DNA of 64,000 bases. Origin: Flavobacterium chilense. GTDB lineage: Bacteria; Bacteroidota; Bacteroidia; Flavobacteriales; Flavobacteriaceae. The stretch covers positions 1-64,000 of the forward strand of contig NZ_LSYT01000015.1 of the NCBI RefSeq assembly GCF_001602525.1, given 5' to 3'. The notes under the pieces were generated by a model. The model was not told the origin of the DNA and searched no databases. It saw only the letters and a list, made by a program, of their open reading frames with translations. A program made the translations under genes and the position numbers. This document shows positions 37,545 through 47,062 of this stretch, one piece after another (position 1 is the stretch's first letter; the number at the start of each line of letters is the position of its first letter).

Positions 37545-38129
37545 ATGAATTTCCTAGCCCACATATATCTTTCCGGCGAAAATGATTTGATCAAAATTGG
37601 CAATTTTATGGCCGATGGAATTCGCGGAAAACAATTTCAGCATTTTCCTGAGGACGTTCAAAAAGGCATTCTTTTGCATCGTTCCATAGACACCTACACA
37701 GACTCGCATGATATTTTTAGACAAAGCACCAAACGATTGCATGAAAAATACCATCACTATTCCGGTGTTATTGTAGATATTGTTTATGATCATTTTTTAG
37801 CCAAAAACTGGACAAAATATTCAGATGAAAAACTGGAAGATTTTATCAATAGATTTTATAATTCATTACATGAAAATTACGACATCCTAACTGAAAAAAC
37901 ACAAGGTTTAATGCCTTATATGATCGAAAGAAACTGGCTTTTGAGTTATCAGACTGTTGAAGGAATTCATCAAATCCTGACACAAATGGACAGAAGATCA
38001 AAAAATCAGTCGAAAATGCAATTTGCCAGCGAAGAGCTAAAAGAATTCTATTCAGAATTTGAACAGGAATTCACTCTGTTTTTTGAGGATATTAAAACAC
38101 ATTCAAAGCAAAAATTACTTTCACTTTAA
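37545..38129 (+). CDS. Acyl carrier protein phosphodiesterase-like protein (AcpH/DUF479)
   Basis: 194 residues, the usual AcpH length. Conserved residues of the HD-related family are present: MNFLAHIYLSGENDLIKIGN, FMADGIRGK, GILLHRSIDTYTDSH (His and Asp metal ligands), and VDIVYDHFLAKNW. The enzyme removes the phosphopantetheine arm from acyl carrier protein. It has no signal peptide and is followed after 42 bp by the gamma-glutamyltransferase gene on the same strand, perhaps co-transcribed. Confidence 0.9.
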   Translation: MNFLAHIYLSGENDLIKIGNFMADGIRGKQFQHFPEDVQKGILLHRSIDTYTDSHDIFRQSTKRLHEKYHHYSGVIVDIVYDHFLAKNWTKYSDEKLEDFINRFYNSLHENYDILTEKTQGLMPYMIERNWLLSYQTVEGIHQILTQMDRRSKNQSKMQFASEELKEFYSEFEQEFTLFFEDIKTHSKQKLLSL

Positions 38130-38171
38130 TAATATAAAAAAAAGTATTACACTAAAAAACTATTACGACAT

Positions 38172-39857
38172 ATGAAAAAAACAGCACTTTTATTCACCTT
38201 CATATACATTACCTGCACCGCGCAACAACAACCTGTTACACCAACAGGATTAGTTGCCACAAAAGCTATGGTCGTTTCGGCACGTGCAGAAGCTTCAAAA
38301 ATTGGAGTCGAGATCATGAAAAAAGGCGGAAATGCTTTTGATGCTATGGTGGGTACTGAATTAGCATTGGCAGTTGCATATCCATATGCAGGGAATATTG
38401 GTGGTGGAGGTTTTATGGTGTACCGAAAAGCCAATGGCGAAGTAGGCTCATTAGATTATCGCGAAAAGGCTCCATTGGCAGCAACAAAAAATATGTTTCT
38501 GGATAAAGACGGAAATGTAATAAAAGGTAAAAGTACCGAAACTGCTTTAGCAATTGGTGTTCCGGGAACTGTTGCCGGGGTTTTTGCTGTTCATAAAAAA
38601 TTAGGCTCTTTGCCAATGTCGGAAATTTTAAAACCTGTAATTGCACTTGCCGAAAAAGGTGTGATTGTAACTCAAAAACAACAAAAACAGCTGGAAGCTT
38701 ACCATGATGCTATTGTAAAGGTAAACGGTCCGAATACTTTAATGGCTGGAAAGTTTAAAGAAAATGATACGATTAAATATACAGCTTTGGCCAGTACTTT
38801 AAAACGCATTTTAAAGAACGGAAAAGATGAGTTTTATAAAGGTAAAACAGCTAAAGTTCTGGTAGAATATCTTCAGAAAAAGGGCGGTATTATTACTCTT
38901 AAAGATCTCTCAAGTTACGAAGCACAATGGAGAAAACCGTTACAGTTTAATTATAAAGAATTAAAAATCACCTCTATGACACCTCCAAGCAGTGGCGGAA
39001 TTTGTCTGGCTCAGATCATGAAGATGATTTCTCCTTTTTATTTATCAAAAATGGGACACAATTCTGAACAATCTATTCAGGTTATTGTAGAGGCTGAAAG
39101 AAGAGCATATGCAGACAGAAGCCAGTTTTTAGGCGATCCTGATTTTGTTAAAATTCCAATTAACGGACTTTTATCTGATTCGTATTTAAAAGACCGAATG
39201 TCAACTTTTAATCCGGAGAAAGCCAGTTTATCATCTGAAATAAAAGAAGGAAAAGTAACGTACAATGAAAGTACCGAAACCACACATTATTCTATCGTAG
39301 ATGCTCAAGGAAATGCTGTTGCAGCAACCACAACCATAAATGATGGTTTTGGATCCAAGTATTACTGTGATGAATTAGGTTTCTTTTTAAACAATGAAAT
39401 GGATGATTTTAGTGCCAAACCGGGATCACCAAACATGTTTGGTTTAGTTGGAAACGAGGCAAATAGTATTGCTCCTCAAAAAAGAATGCTGAGTTCTATG
39501 ACTCCAACAATTGTAGAAAAAAACGGAAACCTGTTTATGGTTGTTGGATCGCCAGGCGGATCAACTATCATTACCTCAGTTTTACAGGCTATTTTAAATG
39601 TTTATGAATATAACCTGAGCATGCAGGAAGCTGTAAATGCGCCACGTTTTCATCATCAATGGCTTCCGGATTTAATCACATTTGAACCTGATGCCTTTAG
39701 CGCTGCAACAATCGATAAGCTAAAAGCAAAAGGATATTTGATTAACGAAAAAACAACACCTGTAATTGGCAAATTAGACTGTATTTTAGTACTGCCAAAC
39801 AAAAGTCTGGAAGGCGGAGCAGATTATCGCGGGGATGATACTGCTGTTGGTTTTTAA
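38172..39857 (+). CDS. ggt: Gamma-glutamyltransferase precursor
   Basis: 561 residues with a signal peptide (MKKTALLFTFIYITCTAQ). It is an N-terminal-nucleophile enzyme that cleaves itself before Thr370 in ETTHYSIVD, giving large and small subunits. Other family residues visible are GNIGGGGFMVYRKANG, SLDYREKAP, DDFSAKPGSPNMFG, SSMTPTIVEKNG and GSPGGSTI. It transfers or hydrolyses gamma-glutamyl groups of glutathione in the periplasm and helps recycle amino acids. All catalytic residues look intact. Confidence 0.95.
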   Translation: MKKTALLFTFIYITCTAQQQPVTPTGLVATKAMVVSARAEASKIGVEIMKKGGNAFDAMVGTELALAVAYPYAGNIGGGGFMVYRKANGEVGSLDYREKAPLAATKNMFLDKDGNVIKGKSTETALAIGVPGTVAGVFAVHKKLGSLPMSEILKPVIALAEKGVIVTQKQQKQLEAYHDAIVKVNGPNTLMAGKFKENDTIKYTALASTLKRILKNGKDEFYKGKTAKVLVEYLQKKGGIITLKDLSSYEAQWRKPLQFNYKELKITSMTPPSSGGICLAQIMKMISPFYLSKMGHNSEQSIQVIVEAERRAYADRSQFLGDPDFVKIPINGLLSDSYLKDRMSTFNPEKASLSSEIKEGKVTYNESTETTHYSIVDAQGNAVAATTTINDGFGSKYYCDELGFFLNNEMDDFSAKPGSPNMFGLVGNEANSIAPQKRMLSSMTPTIVEKNGNLFMVVGSPGGSTIITSVLQAILNVYEYNLSMQEAVNAPRFHHQWLPDLITFEPDAFSAATIDKLKAKGYLINEKTTPVIGKLDCILVLPNKSLEGGADYRGDDTAVGF

Positions 39858-39909
39858 ATTAAATTTAAAGATTTGCAGTAAATATTATACGAATTTGATT
39901 GTTATAGGC

Positions 39910-39917
39910 TAAATTTG
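39910..39917 (+). promoter_or_regulatory. Candidate -7 promoter box (TAAATTTG)
   Basis: Fits TAnnTTTG, 27 bp before the ATG of the ClC gene at 39945. The nearest TTTG upstream (39894-39897) is too close to be a standard -33 element. Confidence 0.4.
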
Positions 39918-39944
39918 CATTATCCCTAACTTTTTACAAACAGA

Positions 39945-41729
39945 ATGCTAAAAAAATACTTTAGAAAACTAGAAAGCATAATTGCTTTGGCTCAATCATT
40001 AATGACTCCAAAGCAGTTTATTTTTTTATCAAGTGTTTTAATCGGGATTTCATGTTCTCTGGCTGTAATCGTTCTAAAAACTTTTGCCCATAGTGTATTT
40101 TCGTTTGCCACTTATATCAACGGAATTTTAAAATTAAGTTTCATTAACAGTATCCTTCCAATTATTGGAATTGTACTGACTGTTTTTGTGGTTAAAAGGG
40201 TTTTAAACGGAAGTATCGAAAAAGGTACTTCGCAAATTTTATATGCGGTTGCCAAAAAAGCAAGTATAATTCCCAGAAAGCAAATGTATGCCCAAATTGT
40301 AACCAGTTCCTTAACAGTTGGCTTAGGAGGATCTGCCGGTCTTGAAAGCCCAATTGTAATTACAGGAGCAGCATTTGGATCTAATTTTGCCCAAAATTAC
40401 AGATTACCTTATAAAGACAGGACCTTACTTATTGGCTGTGGTGTTGCGGCAGGAATTTCAGCTGCTTTTAACGCTCCAATAGCCGGAGTTCTATTTGCTA
40501 TTGAAGTTTTACTGGTCGATGTGAGTATCTCTGCCTTTACACCCATCATGATTTCGGCGGCAACAGGTGCATTAGTTTCGGCAATTGTATTAGACGAAAC
40601 TATTTTACTCTCTTTCAAAAAACAAGAAGTTTTTAACTTTCATAATATTCCGTTTTATGTCCTTTTAGGATTATTAACCGGTTTTATAGCCGTTTACTAT
40701 GCAAGAAATTTTCAAAGAGTAGAACATTATTTTGCCAAACAAAAAATTGGTCCATACAAAAAAGCACTAATTGGTTCTTCTTGTCTGGCGTTACTTATTT
40801 TTATATTTCCTACTCTTTTTGGTGAAGGATATGAAAGCATTAAAACTTTATCTGAAACTGATCCGGGACAATTATTAGACAATACTTTATTTGCAGATTT
40901 CAGAAACAATCAATGGGTTTTATTATTGTTTGTTGGCTGTACCATGATGGTCAAAGTTTTTGCCTCGGGATTAACCATAGGAAGTGGAGGAAACGGAGGA
41001 AACTTTGCTCCTTCCTTATTTCTGGGATCTTACTTAGGATATTTTTTCTCTAAATTTATAAGTTTAATTGGACTATCAAAACTGCCTATAAGCAACTTTA
41101 CAATGGTTGGAATGGCTGGTATCCTGAGCGGATTATTTCATGCTCCGCTTACTGCAATTTTCCTGATTGCTGAAATTACAGGAGGTTACGGACTAATGAT
41201 TCCGCTTATGATTGTTTCTTCGATAAGCTTTGCCATTTCTAAACGTTTTGAAAAATATTCGCTTGACGTAAAAAATCTGGCTAAAAAAGGACATGCATTT
41301 ACCAGTAATAAAGATTCTAATATCTTATCTACTTTAGATATTGATACTATTATTCAGTGTGATTATTTAACGGTACATCCAGAAGATCATTTAAGCAAAT
41401 TAGTAGATCTTATATCACATTCAAATCAAGTAGTTTTTGCTGTAGTAAACAACGAAAAAGAATTAGTCGGGATAGTTCATTTTAATGATATACGCGAAAT
41501 CATCTTTAATGCCTATCGTGTTAAGTACACTTTGATTAAAGATGTAATGAAAACGCCGCCCGCTATTATTACCTCTGTGGACAGCATGGAAATCGTAATG
41601 AGTAAATTTGAACAATCAAAATCAGCATTTCTTCCTGTTATCCGAAATGAAAAATACTACGGATTCATCTCCAAATCTATAGCCCTTGAAGCCTATAGAA
41701 CCAAACTGCGTTCTATGACAATTGAATAA
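39945..41729 (+). CDS. ClC-family chloride channel/exchanger with CBS pair
   Basis: 594 residues with about ten membrane helices (30-430) and a cytoplasmic tail with two CBS motifs (about 455-590, LDIDTIIQCDYLTVHPEDHL and IKDVMKTPPAIITSVDSMEI). Family motifs are GLGGSAGLESPIVITGA (gating Glu in GLESP), GVAAGISAAFNAPIAGVLFA, and GSGGNGGNFAPSLFLG. It moves Cl- across the inner membrane, possibly as a Cl-/H+ exchanger, and the CBS pair may sense nucleotides. The Fic gene follows after 12 bp if its upstream ATG is used, or 63 bp for the preferred one. Confidence 0.95.
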   Translation: MLKKYFRKLESIIALAQSLMTPKQFIFLSSVLIGISCSLAVIVLKTFAHSVFSFATYINGILKLSFINSILPIIGIVLTVFVVKRVLNGSIEKGTSQILYAVAKKASIIPRKQMYAQIVTSSLTVGLGGSAGLESPIVITGAAFGSNFAQNYRLPYKDRTLLIGCGVAAGISAAFNAPIAGVLFAIEVLLVDVSISAFTPIMISAATGALVSAIVLDETILLSFKKQEVFNFHNIPFYVLLGLLTGFIAVYYARNFQRVEHYFAKQKIGPYKKALIGSSCLALLIFIFPTLFGEGYESIKTLSETDPGQLLDNTLFADFRNNQWVLLLFVGCTMMVKVFASGLTIGSGGNGGNFAPSLFLGSYLGYFFSKFISLIGLSKLPISNFTMVGMAGILSGLFHAPLTAIFLIAEITGGYGLMIPLMIVSSISFAISKRFEKYSLDVKNLAKKGHAFTSNKDSNILSTLDIDTIIQCDYLTVHPEDHLSKLVDLISHSNQVVFAVVNNEKELVGIVHFNDIREIIFNAYRVKYTLIKDVMKTPPAIITSVDSMEIVMSKFEQSKSAFLPVIRNEKYYGFISKSIALEAYRTKLRSMTIE

Positions 41730-41730
41730 G

Positions 41731-41774
41731 CTTAATATCGGATGGACTTAAAATTTGTTTTATCCGATATTAAG
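41731..41774. promoter_or_regulatory. Perfect 13-bp inverted repeat, candidate operator of the Fic gene
   Basis: CTTAATATCGGAT (41731-41743) and ATCCGATATTAAG (41762-41774) are exact complements separated by 18 bp. They lie between the ClC stop codon and the preferred Fic start at 41793. No T-run follows, so it does not look like a standard terminator; a protein-binding site is more likely. Confidence 0.6.
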
Positions 41775-41792
41775 AAGTACTTTTGTAGGATT

Positions 41793-42746
41793 ATGTGGAA
41801 TATAGACCTGACATACAGAGAAGAATTTCAATCAACTTTTGATCGATTGTACCAAAAAAGGCTTGATTTGCAAAACAGCAGACCATTGCCCAATATTGCT
41901 TTGCACAAAATTCGTGAAAGCTTATCTCTCGAATGGACCTACAATTCTAATAGTATCGAAGGTAATACTATGAGTTTACGCGAAACCCAAATGGTTATTC
42001 AGGAAGGAATTACTATAAAAGGAAAATCACTTAGGGAACACTTTGAAACCCATAATCACGACAAAGCAATTGATTATCTATATGCTATTGTTGATGAAAA
42101 TTACAAACTGAGAAGTATTGACATTTTATCGATTCATGGTTTGGTATTACGCTCTATCGAAGATGATTTTGCAGGACGCATACGAAATGGTGGTGTTCGA
42201 ATTTCAGGAGCTAATTTTATGCCTCCAAATGCCAATAAGGTTTCAGATTATCTGGATGAATTAATTGATTTTATCAATACAAATCCGTTAGGATTAAATG
42301 ATATAGAACTGGCAACTATTTACCATCATAAATTAGTCTGGATTCATCCTTTCTTTGATGGAAATGGCCGTACAGTTCGTTTAAGCATGAATTTGTTATT
42401 GATGCGTTGTGGCTTTCCTCCTGCCATTATACTTAAAAATGACAGGAAAAAATATTATGAGGCGCTTAATCAGGCTAATAATGGCAATTATCAAAAACTC
42501 ACGCTTTTGATGTGTCAGGCACTTGAGAGAACGCTAAACATATATTTAAACGCCATGCCCGGAAGCACTTATGATTACCAGCCAATAACAAATATTGTGA
42601 GTGAACCCGGAACTCCATATGGTCAGGAATATGTTAGTCTACTTGCCAGAACAGGAAAAATAGATGCTTACAAAGAAGGTCGAAACTGGTATACTACCAA
42701 AGAAGCCATCGAAGAATATATGGCCACCAGAAAAAGAAAACGCTAA
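41793..42746 (+). CDS. Fic-family protein with C-terminal winged-helix DNA-binding domain
   Basis: 317 residues from ATG 41793; an ATG at 41742 would add 17 residues but sits inside the inverted repeat. The active-site loop HPFFDGNGRTVR is complete (His185, numbering from 41793), so nucleotidyl transfer to protein hydroxyls (AMPylation) is expected. The inhibitory-helix motif SNSIEGN (Ser52, Glu56) is N-terminal, as in class II Fic proteins, and would keep the enzyme quiet. The last ~35 residues (VSLLARTGKIDAYKEGRNWY, TTKEAIEEYMATRK) form an excisionase/MerR-like winged helix. The inverted repeat directly upstream suggests autoregulation. Target protein unknown. There is no partner antitoxin gene adjacent. 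Confidence 0.92.
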   Translation: MWNIDLTYREEFQSTFDRLYQKRLDLQNSRPLPNIALHKIRESLSLEWTYNSNSIEGNTMSLRETQMVIQEGITIKGKSLREHFETHNHDKAIDYLYAIVDENYKLRSIDILSIHGLVLRSIEDDFAGRIRNGGVRISGANFMPPNANKVSDYLDELIDFINTNPLGLNDIELATIYHHKLVWIHPFFDGNGRTVRLSMNLLLMRCGFPPAIILKNDRKKYYEALNQANNGNYQKLTLLMCQALERTLNIYLNAMPGSTYDYQPITNIVSEPGTPYGQEYVSLLARTGKIDAYKEGRNWYTTKEAIEEYMATRKRKR

Positions 42747-42766
42747 CTTAGGCTGGCGTTTTTTTG
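42737..42766 (+). terminator. Terminator overlapping the Fic stop codon
   Basis: Stem AAAACGCTA / TGGCGTTTT (one G-U pair) followed by TTTTTG; the left arm includes the stop codon of the Fic gene. Confidence 0.75.
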
Positions 42767-42823
42767 TTACTATTTGTAACATAAAGTTTTGCTATCGAGC
42801 ACAAAAAGAACAAATCAAAGTGG

Positions 42824-42831
42824 TAACTTTG
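42824..42831 (+). promoter_or_regulatory. Candidate -7 promoter box of uvrA (TAACTTTG)
   Basis: Fits TAnnTTTG, 16 bp before the uvrA ATG at 42848 and downstream of the Fic terminator; no convincing -33 TTG is visible. Confidence 0.45.
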
Positions 42832-42847
42832 CGTTTTGCTCAAAATT

Positions 42848-45679
42848 ATGTTAGAAAAAGACAATACTATTGAAGTTCTTGGTGCAAGAGTTCATAATCT
42901 AAAAAATATAGACATTTCAATTCCGCGTGAAAAACTGGTTGTTATTACCGGTTTATCAGGTTCAGGAAAATCGTCATTGGCATTTGACACTATTTATGCT
43001 GAAGGACAGCGTCGTTATGTAGAAACTTTCTCTGCTTATGCCAGACAGTTTCTTGGCGGATTAGAACGTCCTGATGTTGATAAAATCGACGGACTTTCGC
43101 CGGTAATTGCGATTGAACAAAAAACAACAAGTAAAAGTCCGCGTTCAACCGTAGGAACCATTACTGAAATATACGATTTCCTTCGACTTCTTTATGCTCG
43201 TGGTGCAGATGCTTACAGTTATAATACAGGCGAAAAAATGGTTTCGTATTCTGATGACCAGATTAAAGATTTGATTATTCAGAATTTTAACGGAAAGCGC
43301 ATTAATATTCTCGCTCCGGTTATCAGGGCAAGAAAAGGACATTACGCCGAGTTATTTCAACAAATTACCAAACAGGGATTTCTTAAAGTTCGTGTAAATG
43401 GCGAAGTTCAGGATTTGGTTTCCGGAATGAAACTGGATCGTTACAAAACACACGATATCGAAATTGTCGTTGACAGAATGCTGATCGAAAATACCGAAGA
43501 CAATCAAAAACGATTGGCAGAAAGCATCAATACAGCCATGCATCATGGTGAAAATGTATTAATGATTTTAGATCAGGACACGAATGAAGTACGTTATTTT
43601 AGTAGAAATTTAATGTGTCCGACAACAGGAATTTCTTATCAGAACCCGGAGCCGAATTTATTTTCATTTAACTCTCCTAAAGGAGCTTGTCCGCATTGTA
43701 ACGGATTGGGAACTGTGCATGAAATCAATGTAAAAAAGATTATTCCAAATCCTAAACTATCAATTAAAAGTGGTGGTTTTGCTCCGCTTGGCGAATATAA
43801 ATCATCCTGGATTTTTAAGCAACTGGAAGTCATTGGAGAAAAATTCGGATTTAAATTAACCGATCCAATCGAGAAGATTCCGGAAGAAGCCATGAATATG
43901 ATTTTACATGGCGGAAAAGAAAAATTCACTGTAAATTCTAAAGATTTAGGTGTAACCCGAGATTATAAAATAGATTTTGAAGGAATTTCACATTTCATCA
44001 AAAATCAATATGATGAAAGCGCTTCAACAACTATAAAACGTTGGGCAAAAGATTTCATGGACGAAATTAACTGCCCGGTTTGTGAAGGTTCCCGTCTTAA
44101 AAAAGAAGCTCAGTTTTTCAGGGTTAACGATAAAAACATCACTGAATTATGCGATATGGACATCTCAGATCTGACAGCATGGTTTCAGGATTTAAATAAT
44201 CATCTAACAGATAAACAACTTTTGATTGCATCAGAAGTTGTTAAAGAAATAAAAGATCGTTTGAACTTTTTGATGAATGTTGGTTTGAATTATCTGGCTT
44301 TAAGCCGAAGCTCAAAATCACTTTCGGGTGGTGAAGCACAGCGTATTCGTCTGGCAACACAAATTGGTTCACAATTGGTTGGTGTTTTATACATTCTGGA
44401 TGAGCCAAGTATTGGTTTACACCAAAGAGATAATGAGAAACTGATTAAATCCCTGGAACAATTACGTGATATTGGAAACTCAGTTATCGTAGTAGAACAC
44501 GATAAAGACATGATCGAAACTGCTGATTATGTAATTGATATTGGACCAAAAGCAGGAAAATATGGTGGAGAAATTATTAGCATTGGAACTCCGGCAGAAA
44601 CCCTAAAATCAAATACGATTACCGCTCAATATCTGAACGGTAAAATGAAATTAGAAATTCCAAAAGAGAGAAGAAAAGGAAACGGTAAATTTTTAAAACT
44701 AACCGGAGCAACAGGAAATAACCTGAAAAATGTTTCGATCGAAATACCTTTAGGTCAGCTAATTTGTGTGACAGGAGTTTCTGGTAGCGGAAAATCGACT
44801 TTGATTAACGAAACGCTCTACCCTATCCTGAATGCTTATTATTTTAATGGTGTAAAAAAACCACAGCCTTATAAAAAAATCGAAGGTTTAGAACATATTG
44901 ACAAAGTAATTGATATTGACCAAAGTCCGATTGGAAGAACACCACGTTCAAATCCCGCAACTTATACCGAAGTTTTTACCGAAATCAGAAACTTATTCAC
45001 CATGACTTCTGAGAGTATGATTCGTGGTTATAAAGCCGGACGTTTTAGCTTTAACGTAAAAGGCGGTCGCTGTGAAACTTGTGAAGGCTCAGGAGTTAGA
45101 ACTATCGAAATGAACTTTTTACCGGATGTATATGTAGAATGTGAAACTTGTCAGGGAAAACGTTTTAACAGAGAAACTTTAGAGATTCGATACAAAGGAA
45201 AATCTATTTCGGATGTACTGAATATGACTGTTGATGAAGCAGTTCCGTTCTTTGAGAACATTCCGAAGATTTATAGGAAAGTAAAAACAATTCAGGATGT
45301 TGGTTTAGGCTATATTACACTTGGACAACAAAGCACAACACTTTCGGGTGGTGAGGCGCAACGTATTAAACTTGCAGGAGAATTATCGAAAAAAGATACC
45401 GGAAATACTTTCTATATTCTGGATGAACCCACTACAGGTTTACACTTTGAAGATATTCGTGTGTTGATGGAAGTCATTAACAAACTGGTTGACAAAGGAA
45501 ATACGATTCTGGTTATTGAGCATAATATGGATGTTATTAAACTTGCAGATTATATTATAGATATTGGTCCAGAAGGCGGAAAAGGCGGCGGACAACTAAT
45601 CGCCAAAGGAACTCCGGAAGAAGTTGCAAAAAATAAAAAAAGCTATACAGCTAAGTTTTTGAAAAAAGAACTGGAATAA
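42848..45679 (+). CDS. uvrA: Excinuclease ABC subunit UvrA
   Basis: 943 residues from ATG 42848; the start four codons upstream lacks support. It is the ATPase that recognises damaged DNA with UvrB in nucleotide excision repair. Two ABC modules are visible: Walker A GLSGSGKSSLAF and GVSGSGKSTLIN, signature sequences LSGGEAQRIRLATQIG and LSGGEAQRIKLAGEL, Walker B YILDEPSIGLH and YILDEPTTGLH. Zinc-binding CPHCNGLG, CPVCEGSRL and CETCEGSG...CETCQGKR are present. Length and order match UvrA1. It has its own promoter box. Confidence 0.97.
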   Translation: MLEKDNTIEVLGARVHNLKNIDISIPREKLVVITGLSGSGKSSLAFDTIYAEGQRRYVETFSAYARQFLGGLERPDVDKIDGLSPVIAIEQKTTSKSPRSTVGTITEIYDFLRLLYARGADAYSYNTGEKMVSYSDDQIKDLIIQNFNGKRINILAPVIRARKGHYAELFQQITKQGFLKVRVNGEVQDLVSGMKLDRYKTHDIEIVVDRMLIENTEDNQKRLAESINTAMHHGENVLMILDQDTNEVRYFSRNLMCPTTGISYQNPEPNLFSFNSPKGACPHCNGLGTVHEINVKKIIPNPKLSIKSGGFAPLGEYKSSWIFKQLEVIGEKFGFKLTDPIEKIPEEAMNMILHGGKEKFTVNSKDLGVTRDYKIDFEGISHFIKNQYDESASTTIKRWAKDFMDEINCPVCEGSRLKKEAQFFRVNDKNITELCDMDISDLTAWFQDLNNHLTDKQLLIASEVVKEIKDRLNFLMNVGLNYLALSRSSKSLSGGEAQRIRLATQIGSQLVGVLYILDEPSIGLHQRDNEKLIKSLEQLRDIGNSVIVVEHDKDMIETADYVIDIGPKAGKYGGEIISIGTPAETLKSNTITAQYLNGKMKLEIPKERRKGNGKFLKLTGATGNNLKNVSIEIPLGQLICVTGVSGSGKSTLINETLYPILNAYYFNGVKKPQPYKKIEGLEHIDKVIDIDQSPIGRTPRSNPATYTEVFTEIRNLFTMTSESMIRGYKAGRFSFNVKGGRCETCEGSGVRTIEMNFLPDVYVECETCQGKRFNRETLEIRYKGKSISDVLNMTVDEAVPFFENIPKIYRKVKTIQDVGLGYITLGQQSTTLSGGEAQRIKLAGELSKKDTGNTFYILDEPTTGLHFEDIRVLMEVINKLVDKGNTILVIEHNMDVIKLADYIIDIGPEGGKGGGQLIAKGTPEEVAKNKKSYTAKFLKKELE

Positions 45680-45693
45680 AATATTGTTATAAA

Positions 45694-45717
45694 ATGGACG
45701 GATTAAAATCCGTCCAT
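45694..45717 (+). terminator. Hairpin after uvrA without a clear U-tract
   Basis: ATGGACGGATT and AATCCGTCCAT are perfect complements with two bases between, 14 bp after the uvrA stop. No T-run follows, so termination is uncertain; the site may also act as an mRNA 3'-end stabiliser or a binding site. Confidence 0.5.
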
Positions 45718-46058
45718 ACAATATAAATGAAACCTTAAGCACTTTGTTATAAGCTGAAAAAGTTTTAAGCAAACGATCTATTTTCTAACAACAGATTTTT
45801 GATCTGTTGATCTTTGATCTGTTTTAAAATATAATTTCGAGAAAACAAATGACATTTCAACTCAATTGTTTAATCTATTGATAATGAATCCTCCATCAAA
45901 ATCAATGTAGAATAAACGTTACATTTAAATTAATAAACCTTGATTTTTGTAACAATTCTCGAAAAAAGCACTAATTTAGTACGCCCTTTTTGTCAAAGCA
46001 TTTGATTTTGGCAATTTTTTTATGGGTTAAAAACAAAATTTCAATTAAAAATAAATGT
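45718..46058. other. Intergenic region between uvrA and structured RNA
   Basis: No ORF. One weak hairpin (AACAGAT / ATCTGTT, around 45788-45807) with a nearby repeat of the word GATCTGTT; nothing else recognised. Confidence 0.35.
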
Positions 46059-46137
46059 CCTAGCCCTGATGGGAGCGGCATCCTTTTGTGGCGGGGTTCG
46101 CCGCAAAAGATATAGCGGACAGCAGGAAATAGCTCCT
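46059..46137 (+). ncRNA. Structured RNA element resembling the Flavo-1 motif
   Basis: A 79-nt GC-richer block within AT-rich spacer. The central stem TTTTGTGGCG / CGCCGCAAAA closes a GGGTT loop and contains a T-G pair that works as U-G only if the plus strand is transcribed, so the strand is chosen on that basis. Flanking words GGAGC (46072-46076) and GCTCC (46132-46136) are complementary, as are CCTG and CAGG, which could cross to make a pseudoknot. From memory this pattern (AGCCCTGAT...GCGGCATCC...TATAGCGGACAGCAGG) matches a motif found repeatedly in Flavobacterium genomes and named Flavo-1. It is 80 bp upstream of the LOG gene. Confidence 0.55.
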
Positions 46138-46216
46138 TAATTTGACTACAGGTTAGGATGACAATTAAAAAAAAGACACAACTGAAATAACAATATAAAT
46201 AATTAAAATACCTAAA

Positions 46217-46945
46217 ATGAGATTAGAAGATTTTGATAATGATGAGGACAAAGTAATTCAGGATCGTTTAAAACAAAAAACGTGGAATGAAATTAGAACC
46301 AATGACAGCTGGGCAATTTTTAAAATTATGGCTGAGTTTGTAAACGGTTACGAAAGCATGGGACGCATTGGTCCATGTGTATCTATTTTTGGATCGGCGA
46401 GAACAAAGCCAGACGATAAATACTATTTACTGGCAGAAAAAATTGCATATAAAATCAGTAAAGCTGGTTACGGTGTGATCACAGGAGGTGGTCCCGGAAT
46501 CATGGAAGCTGGTAATAAAGGTGCACATTTAGGTGGCGGAACTTCGGTTGGTTTAAACATCGAATTGCCATTTGAACAACACTTTAACCCTTATATTGAT
46601 CACGATAAAAACCTGAATTTCGATTATTTCTTTGTGAGAAAAGTAATGTTCGTTAAATATTCGCAAGGTTTTGTGGTTATGCCTGGAGGATTTGGAACTC
46701 TTGATGAAATGTTTGAAGCGATCACATTAATCCAAACTAAGAAAATTGGAAAATTCCCAATTATTTTAGTTGGTGTTGAATTCTGGTCTGGATTGATCGA
46801 ATGGGTAAAAACAGTTCTGGTAGAAAAAATGCATACCGTTAGCCCGGAAGATTTAAACTTATTTAAGATTGTAGATACTGAGGATGAAGTAGTTGATGTA
46901 TTAGATAAATTCTATAAAAAATACGATTTAAGTCCAAATTTCTAA
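46217..46945 (+). CDS. LOG-family protein (TIGR00730-like phosphoribohydrolase)
   Basis: 242 residues. The Rossmann-like core has SIFGSARTKPDDKYY, TGGGPGIMEAGNKGA (about 94-108), and PGGFGTLDEMFEAITLIQT (about 156-174), which are the LOG signatures. Members release free bases from nucleotide 5'-monophosphates, as in plant cytokinin activation; many bacterial members act on AMP or other nucleotides. An N-terminal tail of about 45 residues (EIRTNDSWAIFKIMAEFVNG) is common in this bacterial group. The structured RNA just upstream may sit in its leader. Confidence 0.92.
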   Translation: MRLEDFDNDEDKVIQDRLKQKTWNEIRTNDSWAIFKIMAEFVNGYESMGRIGPCVSIFGSARTKPDDKYYLLAEKIAYKISKAGYGVITGGGPGIMEAGNKGAHLGGGTSVGLNIELPFEQHFNPYIDHDKNLNFDYFFVRKVMFVKYSQGFVVMPGGFGTLDEMFEAITLIQTKKIGKFPIILVGVEFWSGLIEWVKTVLVEKMHTVSPEDLNLFKIVDTEDEVVDVLDKFYKKYDLSPNF

Positions 46946-47062
46946 ATATTTTTAAATCCTGATAAGTTCTGTAAATCCATTTAAAAATGATGTATAAAGC
47001 ATTAAACTTGAATTCCCTCACCTAACTTATATGGTAAAAAGACATTAAATCTTACAAAAAAT

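Noticed and set aside
41742..42746. Fic gene as part of a toxin-antitoxin pair
   Set aside because: No small antitoxin gene is adjacent, and the protein carries its own N-terminal inhibitory motif.
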